From assembly GCF_009362735.1 (NCBI RefSeq), contig NZ_WHNP01000003.1, positions 248,001 to 312,000 on the forward strand: a stretch of 64,000 nt of DNA, given 5' to 3'. How positions within the stretch are numbered: the stretch's first letter is position 1; each line of letters starts with the position of its first letter. Positions 8,960 through 18,587 of the stretch are shown here, piece by piece. Both the position numbers and the translations under genes were made by a program. The notes under the pieces were generated by a model. The model was not told where the DNA came from. It did no database searches and saw only the letters and a program-made list of their open reading frames with translations. This DNA comes from Paraburkholderia franconis (GTDB taxonomy: Bacteria > Pseudomonadota > Gammaproteobacteria > Burkholderiales > Burkholderiaceae).

Positions 8960-9891
8960 CTGATGTGCTGACCGAAGACGCGCGGCCCGCGTCGCCTCTG
9001 CTGCTGACGAGCGGCGCGTCGATCGACGCGTTCTGCGACGCGCTGTGGCTCGAACATGGGCTCGCGCGCAACACGCTCGATGCGTACCGCCGCGACTTGC
9101 GGCTCTTCTCCGAATGGCTCGCGGATACGCGCGATGCTTCACTGGACACGGCAACGGAAGCCGATCTGATGGCCTATAGCGCCGCGCGTGCGAAGGACAA
9201 GTCGACGTCGGCGAACCGGCGTCTGTCAGTGTTTCGCCGCTACTACGCGTGGGCCGTGCGCGAGCATCGCGCGGCGGCCGACCCGACGCTGCGCATCCGC
9301 TCGGCGAAGCAGCCGCCGCGTTTTCCGTCGACGCTGACGGAAGCGCAGGTCGAAGCGCTGCTGGGCGCGCCGGATGTGACGACGCCCCTGGGCTTGCGCG
9401 ATCGCACGATGCTCGAGCTGATGTACGCGAGCGGCTTGCGTGTCAGCGAACTCGTGACGCTGAAGACGGTGGAAGTCGGCCTCAACGAAGGCGTCGTGCG
9501 CGTGATGGGCAAGGGCTCGAAGGAGCGGTTGATTCCGTTCGGCGAGGAGGCGCACGGATGGATCGAGCGCTATCTGCGCGAGTCGCGGCCCGCGCTGCTC
9601 GGCCGGCGTTCAGCCGATGCCCTGTTCGTCACCGCGCGCGCCGAAGGCATGACGCGCCAGCAGTTCTGGAACATCATCAAGCGCCACGCGATGACCGCGC
9701 ATATTCACGCGCCGCTGTCGCCGCATACGCTGCGTCATGCGTTCGCGACGCATTTGCTGAACCACGGCGCAGACTTGCGCGTCGTGCAGCTGCTGCTCGG
9801 CCACACCGATATCTCGACGACGCAAATCTACACGCACGTCGCGCGCGAGCGCCTCAAGACGCTGCACGCGGTGCATCATCCGCGCGGGTGA
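8956..9891 (+). CDS. xerD: Site-specific tyrosine recombinase XerD
   Basis: Core recombinase that, with XerC, resolves chromosome dimers at dif. Catalytic residues are in place: Arg162 (ASGLRVSEL), Lys186 (GKGSKE), His257 and Arg260 (HTLRHAF), His283 (LLGHTDI) and Tyr292 (QIYTHV). The N-terminal SAM-like domain spans ~20-105. Length is 311 residues. The ATG overlaps the ogt stop codon (ATGA), indicating translational coupling in a queG-ogt-xerD operon. Full-length normal XerD, not a mobile-element integrase, judging from length and neighbours. Confidence 0.92.
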   Translation: MTDVLTEDARPASPLLLTSGASIDAFCDALWLEHGLARNTLDAYRRDLRLFSEWLADTRDASLDTATEADLMAYSAARAKDKSTSANRRLSVFRRYYAWAVREHRAAADPTLRIRSAKQPPRFPSTLTEAQVEALLGAPDVTTPLGLRDRTMLELMYASGLRVSELVTLKTVEVGLNEGVVRVMGKGSKERLIPFGEEAHGWIERYLRESRPALLGRRSADALFVTARAEGMTRQQFWNIIKRHAMTAHIHAPLSPHTLRHAFATHLLNHGADLRVVQLLLGHTDISTTQIYTHVARERLKTLHAVHHPRG

Positions 9892-9921
9892 TTTTTTTGC
9901 GGCTGACTTTTCGCGCGCGAT

Positions 9922-11520
9922 TCACGCGAGATCGCGCAATCGGTGCTTGAGAATCTTGCCCGTCGATGCGGCGGGCAGCGCGGCCAGCACCCTGATTTCG
10001 GCGGGCCGCTTGTACGGCGCGAGCCGCGTTTCGCACCATCGAGCGAGGTCGGCGGGCGTCGTGGTAGCGCCGCCGATCAGTTCGACGAACGCCACCACTT
10101 CTTCGTTGCCTTCCACCGCGCGCCCGATCACCGCGGACTGCAAGACATCGGGATGCGCATTCAGCGCCTGTTCGACTTCCGCCGGATACACGTTGAAGCC
10201 CGAGCGGATGATCAGCTCCTTGCTGCGCCCGGCGATATGCAGCGCGCCGTCCGCGTCCTGGCGCGCGAGATCGCCCGTCTTGAGCCAGCCGTCTGCGGTG
10301 ACGGCGGCCTGCGTCTGCTGCGGGTTGCGGTAGTAGCCGAGCATCACGTTCGGTCCGCGCACCCACAGTTCGCCGACTTCGCCTTGCGCGACATCCGCGC
10401 CGTTCACGCCGACGAAGCGCACCTCGATGCCCGGGATCGGCTGGCCGACGGAGCAATCGGCGCGCGGCGCGTCGATCATCGTTTGCGAGACGGTCGGGCT
10501 GCTCTCGGTCATCCCGTAGCCGTTGTGAAGCGTGACGCCATACATGGCTTCGACGCGCGTCTTCAACGCGGCGTCGAGCGGCGAGCCGCCCGAGTACGCG
10601 AAACGCAGTTGCGGCGCGGACCACGTCAACCCGTTCGCCTGCAGATATTCGAGCAGCTTCGCGTGCATCGCGGGCACGCCCTGGAAGATCGACACGCGCT
10701 CTTCGGCGAGCGCGCGGCGCACGGCTTCGGGCGAGAAGCGCGGCGCGAGCCTGAGCGTCGCGCCCGCATACAGGCTGCCGAGACACACCGATGCAAGTCC
10801 GTACACATGCGAGATCGGCAACACGGCGTAGACGACGTCATAGGCATTGACTCGCCTCAGCGTGCTCGACATCGCCGCGATGAACAGCAGGTTGCGATGC
10901 GACAGCATTACGCCCTTCGGCGCGCCCGTCGTGCCCGTGGTGTAAATCAGCGCGGCGCATTGACGGTCGGCGGCGTTTTCGACGGGTTCCACTTGCGCTG
11001 CGTCGTCGATCGCGCAGGACCACGCGCCGATGTCGATATCGATGCCGGGCGCGGGCATCGCGCCGTGGCGTTCGGCGTGCTGCCGCGCATCGGGCGATGC
11101 GTCGACGGCATACGCGACGATGCGCGGCTTCGCGTGCGCGCGGATCGCATCGAGCTCGCCCGCCGACAGCCGCGCGTTCGACACCAGCGCCCACGCATCG
11201 AGCTTCGCGGTCGCGAACAGCAGCACGATTTGCACGATGCTGTTTTCCGCGACGATCATCACGCGGTCGCCGGCGCGCACGCCTTGCTCGCCCAGCAGCG
11301 CGGCGACGGCGTCCACGGCTTGTGCGAGTTGCGCGCGCGTGAGACGCCGTTCGTCCTCGATCAGCGCGACGTGCTGCGGATCGCGCGCGGCAATCAGCGC
11401 CGGAATATCGGCGATGCGCGCCGGGAGCGAGGCGAGCAGGGCGGCGGGATCAATGCGCTGCGGCGCGTCTTTCGCGACGGCAGGCCGCTGCGAGGCTGGC
11501 TTCAACGATGTCTCCTTCAT
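9922..11520 (-). CDS. Class I adenylate-forming acyl-CoA (or acyl-AMP) synthetase
   Basis: ATP-dependent enzyme of the ANL family that activates a carboxylic acid as acyl-AMP and usually transfers it to CoA. The P-loop-like motif IYTTGTTGAPKGVMLSH, the adenine-binding YGMTESSP, GELWVRGPNVMLGYYRNP, the hinge WLKTGDLARQD and the catalytic lysine motif TGKILKH near the C-terminus are all visible. Length is 532 residues from the ATG at 11520; two earlier in-frame ATGs exist. The resemblance is to medium/long-chain or 4-coumarate-type ligases, but the substrate cannot be read from the sequence. No operon partner; xerD converges on it with 30 bases between stops. Confidence 0.85.
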   Translation of the reverse strand: MKETSLKPASQRPAVAKDAPQRIDPAALLASLPARIADIPALIAARDPQHVALIEDERRLTRAQLAQAVDAVAALLGEQGVRAGDRVMIVAENSIVQIVLLFATAKLDAWALVSNARLSAGELDAIRAHAKPRIVAYAVDASPDARQHAERHGAMPAPGIDIDIGAWSCAIDDAAQVEPVENAADRQCAALIYTTGTTGAPKGVMLSHRNLLFIAAMSSTLRRVNAYDVVYAVLPISHVYGLASVCLGSLYAGATLRLAPRFSPEAVRRALAEERVSIFQGVPAMHAKLLEYLQANGLTWSAPQLRFAYSGGSPLDAALKTRVEAMYGVTLHNGYGMTESSPTVSQTMIDAPRADCSVGQPIPGIEVRFVGVNGADVAQGEVGELWVRGPNVMLGYYRNPQQTQAAVTADGWLKTGDLARQDADGALHIAGRSKELIIRSGFNVYPAEVEQALNAHPDVLQSAVIGRAVEGNEEVVAFVELIGGATTTPADLARWCETRLAPYKRPAEIRVLAALPAASTGKILKHRLRDLA

Positions 11521-11657
11521 GGACGATCCGTGCGCCTGGATCGGCTGCATGCCGTTGCGCCGGAAGGCTCTCGAACGAGCGTGCCATAATCCGCGAGCGC
11601 GCACAATTGGCCATCTGGCAAATGGTCGTTGCGTCGCGCGGACATTACAATGCGCCG

Positions 11658-12149
11658 ATGAGTAAGTCCAGACACGTTTCCGAAACCCCTGCCACGCAGT
11701 TCCTGCGCCGTCACAAGGTGGAGTTCGGCGAGCATCCGTACGACTACGTCGACCACGGCGGCACGAGCGAATCGTCGCGGCAGCTTGGCGTCGACGAACA
11801 CCACGTCGTCAAGACGCTCGTGATGGAGGACGAACAGGCCAAGCCGCTGATCGTGCTGATGCATGGCGACCGCACCGTGTCGACGAAGAATCTCGCGCGG
11901 CAGATCGGCGCGAAACGTGTGGAGCCGTGCAAGCCGGAAGTCGCGAGCCGGCATTCGGGTTATCTGATCGGCGGCACGTCGCCGTTCGGCACGAAGAAAG
12001 CGATGCCCGTGTACGTCGAATCGACCATACTCGAACTGGACAGGATATTGATCAACGGTGGGCGGCGCGGCTTTCTCGTCAGCATCGCGCCGGGCGTGCT
12101 GACGTCGCTGCTGTCCGCGAAGCCGGTGCAGTGCGCAAGCGTCGATTGA
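11658..12149 (+). CDS. ybaK: Cys-tRNA(Pro)/Cys-tRNA(Cys) deacylase, YbaK/EbsC family
   Basis: Trans-editing enzyme that hydrolyses cysteine mischarged onto tRNA-Pro. The 163-residue protein covers one YbaK/prolyl-tRNA editing domain, with HHVVKTLVMED, the conserved KTLV lysine, the glycine-rich YLIGGTSPFGTKKAMPVYV, and LILINGGRRG-like C-terminal residues. It is transcribed divergently from the acyl-CoA synthetase. A TACAAT box lies six bases before the ATG and there is no Shine-Dalgarno, so the mRNA may be leaderless. Confidence 0.92.
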   Translation: MSKSRHVSETPATQFLRRHKVEFGEHPYDYVDHGGTSESSRQLGVDEHHVVKTLVMEDEQAKPLIVLMHGDRTVSTKNLARQIGAKRVEPCKPEVASRHSGYLIGGTSPFGTKKAMPVYVESTILELDRILINGGRRGFLVSIAPGVLTSLLSAKPVQCASVD

Positions 12150-12270
12150 AGCGCGCATCTGTATCTGTAAAAGCGGGTGAACGCGGCGGTAGAATGTGCG
12201 CCGTTGCGCCTGCGCCGCCAGGAGACCCGCGCCGCTTGCTGCGCTTTCCAATACTGATAAGAGTTTCAAC

Positions 12271-12912
12271 ATGGAAAACCTGATTGTCGCCGTCGTGGCT
12301 TATCTGATCGGCTCGGTGTCGTTTGCCGTGATCGTCAGCGCCGCGATGGGACTCGCCGATCCGCGCTCATACGGCTCGAAGAACCCCGGCGCCACGAATG
12401 TGCTGCGTAGCGGCAACAAGAAGGCCGCGATTATCACGCTGATCGGCGACGCGTTCAAAGGCTGGATCGCCGTGTGGCTCACCGGGCATTTCTCGGCGCG
12501 TTTCGGACTCGACGATACGTCCGTCGCGATCGCCGCGATCGCCGTTTTTCTCGGCCACCTGTATCCCGTCTTCTTTCGCTTCAAGGGCGGCAAGGGCGTC
12601 GCGACGGCGGCGGGCGTGCTGCTCGCGATCAATCCCGTTCTTGGCATCGCGACGATGCTGACCTGGCTGATCGTCGCGTTCTTCACGCGCTACTCGTCGC
12701 TAGCTGCGCTGTGCTCGGCCATCTTCGCGCCGCTGTTCGACGGCTTTCTGTTCGGCGCGAACGTGATTGCGCTGGCTATCGTCGCGATGAGCGCGCTGCT
12801 GATCTGGCGTCACCGCGCGAACATCGCGAAGCTGGTGGCAGGGCAGGAAAGCCGCATCGGCGACAAGAAGAAAGCGGAAACGGCTACGCGGGCGGCGTCG
12901 AACAAGCACTGA
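12271..12912 (+). CDS. plsY: Glycerol-3-phosphate acyltransferase PlsY
   Basis: Inner-membrane enzyme that transfers an acyl group from acyl-phosphate to sn-glycerol 3-phosphate, the first step of phospholipid synthesis. The three signature loops are present: [11 protein letters not shown] and [16 protein letters not shown] (loop 1), [20 protein letters not shown] (loop 2) and WRHRANI (loop 3). Five or so hydrophobic helices are visible and the 213-residue length is normal. A TAGAAT -10-like box lies at 12190-12195, ~75 bases before the start. Confidence 0.94.
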   Translation: MENLIVAVVAYLIGSVSFAVIVSAAMGLADPRSYGSKNPGATNVLRSGNKKAAIITLIGDAFKGWIAVWLTGHFSARFGLDDTSVAIAAIAVFLGHLYPVFFRFKGGKGVATAAGVLLAINPVLGIATMLTWLIVAFFTRYSSLAALCSAIFAPLFDGFLFGANVIALAIVAMSALLIWRHRANIAKLVAGQESRIGDKKKAETATRAASNKH

Positions 12913-13012
12913 ACTTGCGAGAGGCGGCGACGCCGTATCGCTGCTTTTGTTCGAGCCGTATATCAAGCGATCGACATGCGCAGCCCGGCGAGCAGCGCAT
13001 GTCCGGCACACA

Positions 13013-13498
13013 TCAGTCGCGGAAGTTGTTGAAGTCGAGCGGCGTATCGGTCACGTCCTTGCGCAGCAGCGCGATCACGCTTTGCAGATCGTCGCGCTTC
13101 GTGCCCGACACGCGCACCGCATCGCCCTGAATGCTCGCCTGAACCTTGATCTTGCTGTCCTTCACGAGCTTGACGATTTTCTTCGCGAGATCGCCGGACA
13201 CGCCCTTCTTCACGGTAACGACCTGCTTGACCTTGTCGCCGCCGATCTTCTCGATCTTGCCGTAGTCGAGGAAGCGCACGTCCACGCTGCGCTTCGCCAT
13301 TTTCGACACGAGCACGTCCTTCACCTGGCCGAGCTTGAACTCGTCGTCGGCGTACGCGGTGAGCTCGCGCTCTTTCTGCTCGACGCGGGCGTCCGAGCCC
13401 TTGAAGTCGAAGCGCGTCGAGATTTCCTTGTTGGACTGCTCGACGGCGTTCTTCACTTCGATCATGTTGGCTTCGCAGACGACGTCAAACGATGGCAT
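13013..13498 (-). CDS. yajQ: YajQ family nucleotide-binding protein
   Basis: Small cytoplasmic protein of two RNP-like folds; family members bind nucleotides and, in Xanthomonas and Pseudomonas, cyclic di-GMP. The 161 residues match family length. Conserved stretches are [30 protein letters not shown] and [18 protein letters not shown]. The start at 13498 is chosen from the family N-terminus, with GGGAGAA upstream. It faces away from murB, whose promoter region adjoins it. Confidence 0.94.
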   Translation of the reverse strand: MPSFDVVCEANMIEVKNAVEQSNKEISTRFDFKGSDARVEQKERELTAYADDEFKLGQVKDVLVSKMAKRSVDVRFLDYGKIEKIGGDKVKQVVTVKKGVSGDLAKKIVKLVKDSKIKVQASIQGDAVRVSGTKRDDLQSVIALLRKDVTDTPLDFNNFRD

Positions 13499-13559
13499 TG
13501 CATTCTCCCATTTGTATCGAGAGGCGGCGCGGCTGGACGGCTGCGCGCGACGCACTCGC

Positions 13560-13565
13560 TATAAT
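13560..13565 (+). promoter_or_regulatory. -10-like box upstream of murB
   Basis: Exact TATAAT located in the yajQ/murB divergent gap, 105 bases before the murB ATG. No convincing -35 at 16-18 bases was found, so the call rests on the hexamer and position. Confidence 0.45.
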
Positions 13566-13670
13566 CACGAACCGGTGTCATTTTACCGACCCCTTTCCCT
13601 TTTGCCCAAGGCTCGTGAACCGATTGCGCCGTACCGTTCGCGCTTCGCAGGGCGCTTGCCAGAACACCTG

Positions 13671-14711
13671 ATGTCCGAGTCCGATCTGCTCCCGTTCGTC
13701 GCCGGCTTCCCGCTGAAGTCGCGCAACACCTTTGGCTTCGATGTGCGCGCGCGTCTCGCATGCCATATCGAAAGCGAGGCGCAGCTGCTTGCGGCCGTGC
13801 GCGATCCTCGCGTGGCGGGCTTGCGGCGACTCGTGCTGGGCGGCGGCAGCAACGTCGTGTTGACGGGCGATTTCGACGGCGTCGTGCTGCTGATCGCGCT
13901 GCGCGGACACAAGCTGGTCCGCGAGGACGCCGATGCATGGTACGTCGAAGCCGCTGCGGGCGAGATCTGGCACGACTTCGTTTCATGGACGCTCGCAGAG
14001 GGCATGCCAGGCCTCGAAAATCTCGCGCTGATTCCGGGCACGGTCGGCGCGGCGCCGATCCAGAACATCGGCGCGTATGGGTTGGAGATGTGCGAGCGCT
14101 TTGCGTCGCTGCGCGCAATCGAGATCGCGACGGGCGAGACGGTCGAACTCGATGCCGACGATTGCCGCTTCGGCTATCGCGACAGCTTTTTCAAGCAGGA
14201 AGGGCGCGACCGTTTCGTGATCACGTCGGTGACGTTCAGATTGCCGAAAGCGTGGACGCCGCGCGCCGGTTACGCGGATATCGCGCGCGAGCTTGCCGCC
14301 GTCGGCCTCGGCGATGCGACGCCCACGCCGCAGGCGATCTTCGATGCCGTCGTCGCCGTGCGCCGCGCAAAGCTTCCCGATCCGCTCGCGCTCGGCAACG
14401 CGGGGAGCTTTTTCAAGAATCCCGTCGTCGACGCGGCGCAGTTCGACGCCTTGCTCGCGAAGGAGCCGGAGATCGCCTCGTATCGGCAGCCGGATGGACG
14501 CGTGAAGCTCGCAGCGGGCTGGCTGATCGACCGCTGCGGCTGGAAGGGGCGTGCGATGGGCGCGGCGGGCGTGCATGAGCGCCAGGCGCTCGTGCTCGTG
14601 AATCGCGGCGGCGCGAGCGGGGCGGAGGTGCTGGCGCTCGCGAAAGCGATCCAGCAGGACGTGGCGCAGCGATTCGGCGTCGAGCTAGAGGCCGAGCCGG
14701 TTTGCCTTTGA
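13671..14711 (+). CDS. murB: UDP-N-acetylenolpyruvoylglucosamine reductase
   Basis: FAD enzyme that reduces UDP-GlcNAc-enolpyruvate to UDP-MurNAc in peptidoglycan synthesis. The FAD-binding motif [11 protein letters not shown], the [19 protein letters not shown] region and the [14 protein letters not shown] segment are present. The [12 protein letters not shown] motif holds the catalytic serine of type I MurB. The start at 13671 gives 346 residues; the frame is open upstream, but that extension lacks family similarity. It converges on argG. Confidence 0.94.
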   Translation: MSESDLLPFVAGFPLKSRNTFGFDVRARLACHIESEAQLLAAVRDPRVAGLRRLVLGGGSNVVLTGDFDGVVLLIALRGHKLVREDADAWYVEAAAGEIWHDFVSWTLAEGMPGLENLALIPGTVGAAPIQNIGAYGLEMCERFASLRAIEIATGETVELDADDCRFGYRDSFFKQEGRDRFVITSVTFRLPKAWTPRAGYADIARELAAVGLGDATPTPQAIFDAVVAVRRAKLPDPLALGNAGSFFKNPVVDAAQFDALLAKEPEIASYRQPDGRVKLAAGWLIDRCGWKGRAMGAAGVHERQALVLVNRGGASGAEVLALAKAIQQDVAQRFGVELEAEPVCL

Positions 14712-14718
14712 GTTTGAA

Positions 14719-14775
14719 AGGCTCGCTCGGATGCGAGCCTGAAATGAAAAAGCGCCGGGTTTGAATCCGGCGCTT
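14719..14775. terminator. Tandem hairpins between murB and argG
   Basis: Two inverted repeats lie between the convergent stops: AGGCTCGC/GCGAGCCT (14719-14740) and AAGCGCCGG/CCGGCGCTT (14750-14775). The second is followed by a T-run when read on the minus strand, so it is the argG terminator. Confidence 0.8.
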
Positions 14776-14801
14776 CGTCGTTTACAGCAGCGTTTTATCG
14801 C

Positions 14802-16028
14802 TTAGCCACGCTTGCGGCGTGCGTTTTCAGCGATACGCATACGCAGCGCGTTCAGCTTGATGAAGCCGCCGGCGTCGGCCTGGTTGTAGGCGCCGCCGTC
14901 GTCGTCGAACGTTGCGATGGTCTTGTCGAACAGCGTCTCCTTCGAGTCGCGCGCGACGACCGAAACGCTGCCCTTGTACAGCTTCACGCGCACCCAGCCG
15001 CTGACCTTCTCCTGCGTGTGGTCGATCAGCACCTGAATCGCGCGGCGCTCCGGGCTCCACCAGTAGCCGTTGTAGATCAGCGACGCGTAGCGGGCCATCA
15101 GGTCGTCCTTCAAGTGCGCGACTTCGCGGTCGAGCGTGATCGATTCGATGCCGCGGTGCGCCTTCAGCATGATCGTGCCGCCCGGCGTTTCATAGCAGCC
15201 GCGCGACTTCATGCCGACGTAGCGGTTCTCGACGAGATCCAGACGGCCGATGCCGTGCTTGCCGCCGAGGCGGTTCAGCTCGGTCAGCACTTCGGCGGGC
15301 GACATGCGCTTGCCGTTCAGCGCGACGGGGTCGCCGTGCTCGTACTCGACGTCGAGGTATTCCGGCTGATCCGGCGCTTCTTCCGGCGACACCGTCCAGC
15401 GCCACATTTCCGGTTCGGCTTCCGCCTTCGGGTCTTCGAGGTGACGGCCTTCGAACGAGATGTGCAGCAGGTTCGCGTCCATCGAGTACGGCGCGCCGCC
15501 TTGCTTGTGCTTCATTTCGATGGGAATGCCGGCCTTTTCTGCATACGCGAGCAGCTTTTCACGCGACAGCAGGTCCCATTCGCGCCACGGGGCGATCACC
15601 TTGATGCCCGGCTCCAGCGCGTAGTAGCCGAGTTCGAAGCGCACCTGGTCGTTGCCCTTGCCCGTCGCGCCGTGCGACACGGCTTGCGCGCCGCTCGCGC
15701 GCGCGATTTCGATCTGGCGCTTCGCGATCAGCGGACGCGCGATCGACGTGCCGAGCAGATACTCGCCTTCGTAGATCGTGTTCGCGCGGAACATAGGGAA
15801 CACGAAGTCGCGCACGAACTCTTCGCGCAGGTCTTCGATATAGATGTTTTCCGGCTTGATGCCGAGTTGCAGCGCCTTCTTGCGAGCCGGTTCCAGTTCT
15901 TCGCCCTGGCCGATATCGGCCGTGAACGTGACGACTTCGGCGTCGTAGTTGTCCTGCAACCACTTCAGGATGACGGAGGTGTCGAGACCGCCCGAATAGG
16001 CGAGCACGACTTTGTTGATATCGCTCAT
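14802..16028 (-). CDS. argG: Argininosuccinate synthase
   Basis: ATP-dependent ligase joining citrulline and aspartate in arginine synthesis. The PP-loop ATP motif [18 protein letters not shown] is at the N-terminus. The citrulline/aspartate-binding stretches [12 protein letters not shown] and [20 protein letters not shown] are intact. Length is 408 residues from the ATG at 16028, matching the shorter (type 1) family. The upstream gene in the same direction is argF, so two successive steps of the pathway lie in tandem, though 315 bases apart. Confidence 0.96.
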   Translation of the reverse strand: MSDINKVVLAYSGGLDTSVILKWLQDNYDAEVVTFTADIGQGEELEPARKKALQLGIKPENIYIEDLREEFVRDFVFPMFRANTIYEGEYLLGTSIARPLIAKRQIEIARASGAQAVSHGATGKGNDQVRFELGYYALEPGIKVIAPWREWDLLSREKLLAYAEKAGIPIEMKHKQGGAPYSMDANLLHISFEGRHLEDPKAEAEPEMWRWTVSPEEAPDQPEYLDVEYEHGDPVALNGKRMSPAEVLTELNRLGGKHGIGRLDLVENRYVGMKSRGCYETPGGTIMLKAHRGIESITLDREVAHLKDDLMARYASLIYNGYWWSPERRAIQVLIDHTQEKVSGWVRVKLYKGSVSVVARDSKETLFDKTIATFDDDGGAYNQADAGGFIKLNALRMRIAENARRKRG

Positions 16029-16343
16029 GGTGAACTCGTAGCTGGGAGAACTGAGCGCGTCGGCCGGTCCGGCGCGCGGAAAAACCATATTTTGACACTA
16101 AACCGCCACATGTCCCGCGATTTCGGGTGCGACGGCCAGTGAGCCGAGGCATTCTCGCCGCGCGAGGCGCCTCGCTGGAGAGGCGGCGCGGAACTTGGCC
16201 GATGCCCCGTTTCCGCTCGCCGCCTGTCTGCTGCCGGTTTGCTGCCCGGCTTTTTATCTGCGTATCGCTTTGAACCTGCGTGTTGCTTTGAACGCCTTGC
16301 CGCCGGATCGCTCCGACGGCTTTTGCTGCGTTTGGCCGGATGC
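16029..16343. other. argF-argG intergenic region
   Basis: 315 bases with no credible gene. It contains C/G-rich text with short imperfect repeats of TTGCTTTGAAC/CGCTTTGAAC around 16268-16293. An argG promoter is expected here, but I could not identify one with confidence. Confidence 0.5.
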
Positions 16344-17273
16344 CTAGTGATTCAGCTTGCCGAGCAGCAGGAATTCCATCAGCGCCTTCTGCACGTGCAG
16401 ACGGTTTTCCGCTTCGTCCCACACGACGCTCTGCGGCCCGTCGATTACTTCGGCGCTCACTTCCTCGCCGCGATGCGCGGGCAGGCAGTGCATGAAGAGG
16501 GCGTCCTTGTTCGCGCGCGACATCATGTTGGCATCGACGCACCAGTCGGCGAACGCTTTCTTGCGCGCTTCGTTTTCGGCTTCGAAGCCCATGCTGGTCC
16601 ACACGTCCGTCGTGACGAGATCGGCGCCCTTGCAGGCCTGGTTCGGATCGTCGAATTCTTCGTAGAACGGCGCGCTTTCCGGTGAGACCAGCCCACGGTC
16701 GAGCTTGTAGCCCGGCGGCGTGGACAGGCGCAGCTTGAAACCGAGGATTTGCGCGGCTTCGATCCACGTATAGAGCATGTTGTTCGCGTCGCCGACCCAC
16801 GCGACCGTCTTGCCGCGAATCGGGCCGCGATGCTCGTAGTACGTGAAGATGTCGGCGAGCACCTGGCACGGGTGATATTCGTTCGTCAGGCCGTTGATGA
16901 CGGGCACGCGCGAATTTTCCGCGAAGCGCTGGATGATGTCCTGGCCAAACGTGCGGATCATGATGATGTCGACCATCCGCGAGATGACCTGCGCCGCGTC
17001 TTCGATCGGCTCGCCGCGGCCAAGCTGCGTATCGCGCGTGCTCATGAAGACGGCGTGACCGCCCAGCTGGAAGATGCCCGCTTCGAACGACAGGCGCGTG
17101 CGCGTCGAATTCTTCTCGAAGATCATCGCGAGCGTGCGGTCGTGCAGCGGATGATACGTCTCGTAGTTCTTGAACTTGCGCTTCAGGATGCGGGCGCGTT
17201 CGAGCACGTACTCGTAGTCTTCCAGCGAGAAATCGTTGAACTGCAGATAGTGGCGGATTGTCTTGGAGGTCAT
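16344..17273 (-). CDS. argF: Ornithine carbamoyltransferase
   Basis: Cytoplasmic transferase that makes citrulline from ornithine and carbamoyl phosphate. The carbamoyl-phosphate motif FEKNSTRTRLSFE, the HPCQVLADIFT segment, the ornithine loop TDVWTSMGFE and the C-terminal FMHCLPAHRGEEVS are all intact. Length is 309 residues, normal for the anabolic enzyme. It lies upstream of argG on the same strand. Confidence 0.96.
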   Translation of the reverse strand: MTSKTIRHYLQFNDFSLEDYEYVLERARILKRKFKNYETYHPLHDRTLAMIFEKNSTRTRLSFEAGIFQLGGHAVFMSTRDTQLGRGEPIEDAAQVISRMVDIIMIRTFGQDIIQRFAENSRVPVINGLTNEYHPCQVLADIFTYYEHRGPIRGKTVAWVGDANNMLYTWIEAAQILGFKLRLSTPPGYKLDRGLVSPESAPFYEEFDDPNQACKGADLVTTDVWTSMGFEAENEARKKAFADWCVDANMMSRANKDALFMHCLPAHRGEEVSAEVIDGPQSVVWDEAENRLHVQKALMEFLLLGKLNH

Positions 17274-17737
17274 GAAACAAATACGGCGGATTCACCCGGG
17301 CGAAATTGCCGGACTGGGCCGCCGTCGTTTGTGGTAACTCAATGCAGCATAAAGGATTTTGAATGTTTTGACGAGTCGGCCAAAAGGCATGGGCGATGTT
17401 CCGGAACGCGCAAAGGACTGTTCCGAAGGGCTTGTGTGCAGTGCGGAAAAACCCTGGCTGCGCTATAATCTCAGAGTTTTCTCAAAGCCCGGCAGGCAGG
17501 TTTCACGCTTGCAGGACACGGCTTTCGCACATCCGGCATGCGCCGTATTGTGCGCCATCTGATCGCTGCCCGAAGCGCCCTCGCTGGCTCGCTGCGGCGG
17601 CCGGACTCCAAGGCTTGATGCAGGATTCACTGTGGGTTCGGGTGGTCGCAAGACGTGTTCGAACAGCGTTTTCTGGCAGCCATCTTTCGCCGGCTTGTCA
17701 CTGGCAGTTCGCCGGGCAGTCACACAGGGTTTCGTAC
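17274..17737. other. Leader region between argF and the DUF3579 gene
   Basis: 464 bases without a convincing gene, between divergent genes. A perfect TATAAT at 17464-17469 on the plus strand points toward the DUF3579 gene and would give a ~260-base leader. I saw no tRNA or known riboswitch in that leader. Confidence 0.5.
17464..17469 (+). promoter_or_regulatory. -10-like box of the DUF3579 gene
   Basis: Exact TATAAT facing the DUF3579 gene. The sequence 16-17 bases upstream (TGCGGA) is a poor -35, so strength is uncertain. Confidence 0.45.
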
Positions 17738-18073
17738 ATGGCCGATACACCCCCAACCGAGTATTTCATTCAAGGCATCACGTCGGCCGGGCGCAAGTTT
17801 CGTCCGAGCGACTGGTCGGAGCGACTGGCGGGCGTGATGTCGTGTTTTGGTCCGGGCGCGAAAGGGCCGAACGCCCGTCTTCAGTATTCCCATTACGTGC
17901 GTCCCACCATGATCGGCGAGCTGAAATGCGTGATCCTCGATTCGCGGCTGCGGGACATCGAGCCGATGGCTTTCGACTTCGTGATGAATTTCGCCAAGGA
18001 CAACGATCTGCTCGTCACCGAGGCGTGCGAGCTTCCGCCGGAGCATGAGGCGCAAAAAGCGTCATCGCGTTGA
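17738..18073 (+). CDS. DUF3579 family protein
   Basis: Small (111-residue) soluble protein of a family confined largely to Betaproteobacteria; no function known to me. The N-terminus TEYFIQGITSAGRKFRPSDW and the central RPTMIGELKCVILDSRLRDI are characteristic. The start at 17738 is picked because the conserved part begins there; the frame is open for over 300 bases upstream but that part is not conserved-looking. A clear terminator follows 50 bases after the stop. Confidence 0.85.
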   Translation: MADTPPTEYFIQGITSAGRKFRPSDWSERLAGVMSCFGPGAKGPNARLQYSHYVRPTMIGELKCVILDSRLRDIEPMAFDFVMNFAKDNDLLVTEACELPPEHEAQKASSR

Positions 18074-18122
18074 GGTGAGCGCGCGTCCGCGCAGCATCGG
18101 CAACAGGCTGGATGAACAATGG

Positions 18123-18145
18123 AACCCGCATCGGCGGGTTTTTTT
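18123..18145 (+). terminator. Terminator of the DUF3579 gene
   Basis: Stem AACCCGC/GCGGGTT with an ATCG loop, followed by a run of seven or more T residues. Confidence 0.9.
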
Positions 18146-18220
18146 GTGTCCGCAACTGGATCGGCTTCGCGCACCATCATCGATCGAAGCGCAAAGCGCG
18201 ACGCGATGCGCAGCCCGGCG

Positions 18221-18250
18221 AAAAACAAAAAAGCCCGCGATGGCGGGCTT
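18221..18250 (-). terminator. rpsT terminator
   Basis: Stem AAGCCCGC/GCGGGCTT with a four-base loop. Read on the minus strand it is followed by a long T-run, 58 bases beyond the rpsT stop. Confidence 0.9.
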
Positions 18251-18308
18251 TGATGACGCAGCGGAAACAGGAAGCAGCTCGCTCGCGCGAGCTGCCGGAT
18301 TCGACAAT

Positions 18309-18587
18309 TTACTGCGCTGCGGGCGCTTGCAGACCCTTGATGGCTGCAGCGAGGCGGCTCTTATGGCGAGCTGCCTTGTTCTTGTGAACGATTTTCTTGT
18401 CGGCAATGATGTCCAGCGTCTTTGCCGATGCCTTGAAGATTTCAGCGGCTTGTGCTGCGTCGCCGGCTTCGATTGCCTTGCGGACAGCCTTGACAGCCGT
18501 GCGGTACTTCGAGCGCAGCGCCGAATTGTGCGAATTTGCCTTGGCGGCTTGACGGGCGCGCTTGCGTGCTTGTGCGGAGTTAGCCAT
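18309..18587 (-). CDS. rpsT: 30S ribosomal protein S20
   Basis: Primary 16S rRNA-binding protein of the small subunit. It has 92 residues, very rich in Lys, Arg and Ala, and begins [20 protein letters not shown], the diagnostic S20 N-terminus. The ATG is preceded by AGGAACCGTC. It is a single-gene unit divergent from murJ and flanked by its own terminator. Confidence 0.97.
   Translation of the reverse strand: MANSAQARKRARQAAKANSHNSALRSKYRTAVKAVRKAIEAGDAAQAAEIFKASAKTLDIIADKKIVHKNKAARHKSRLAAAIKGLQAPAAQ

Noticed and set aside
8956..9891. Tyrosine recombinase as a sign of a mobile element
   Set aside because: Length, conserved residues and operon with queG and ogt fit chromosomal XerD; no attachment sites or phage genes are nearby.
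14750..14775. GGTTTGAATCC resembling a tRNA T-arm
   Set aside because: It lies in a terminator hairpin and no acceptor or anticodon arm is found upstream.
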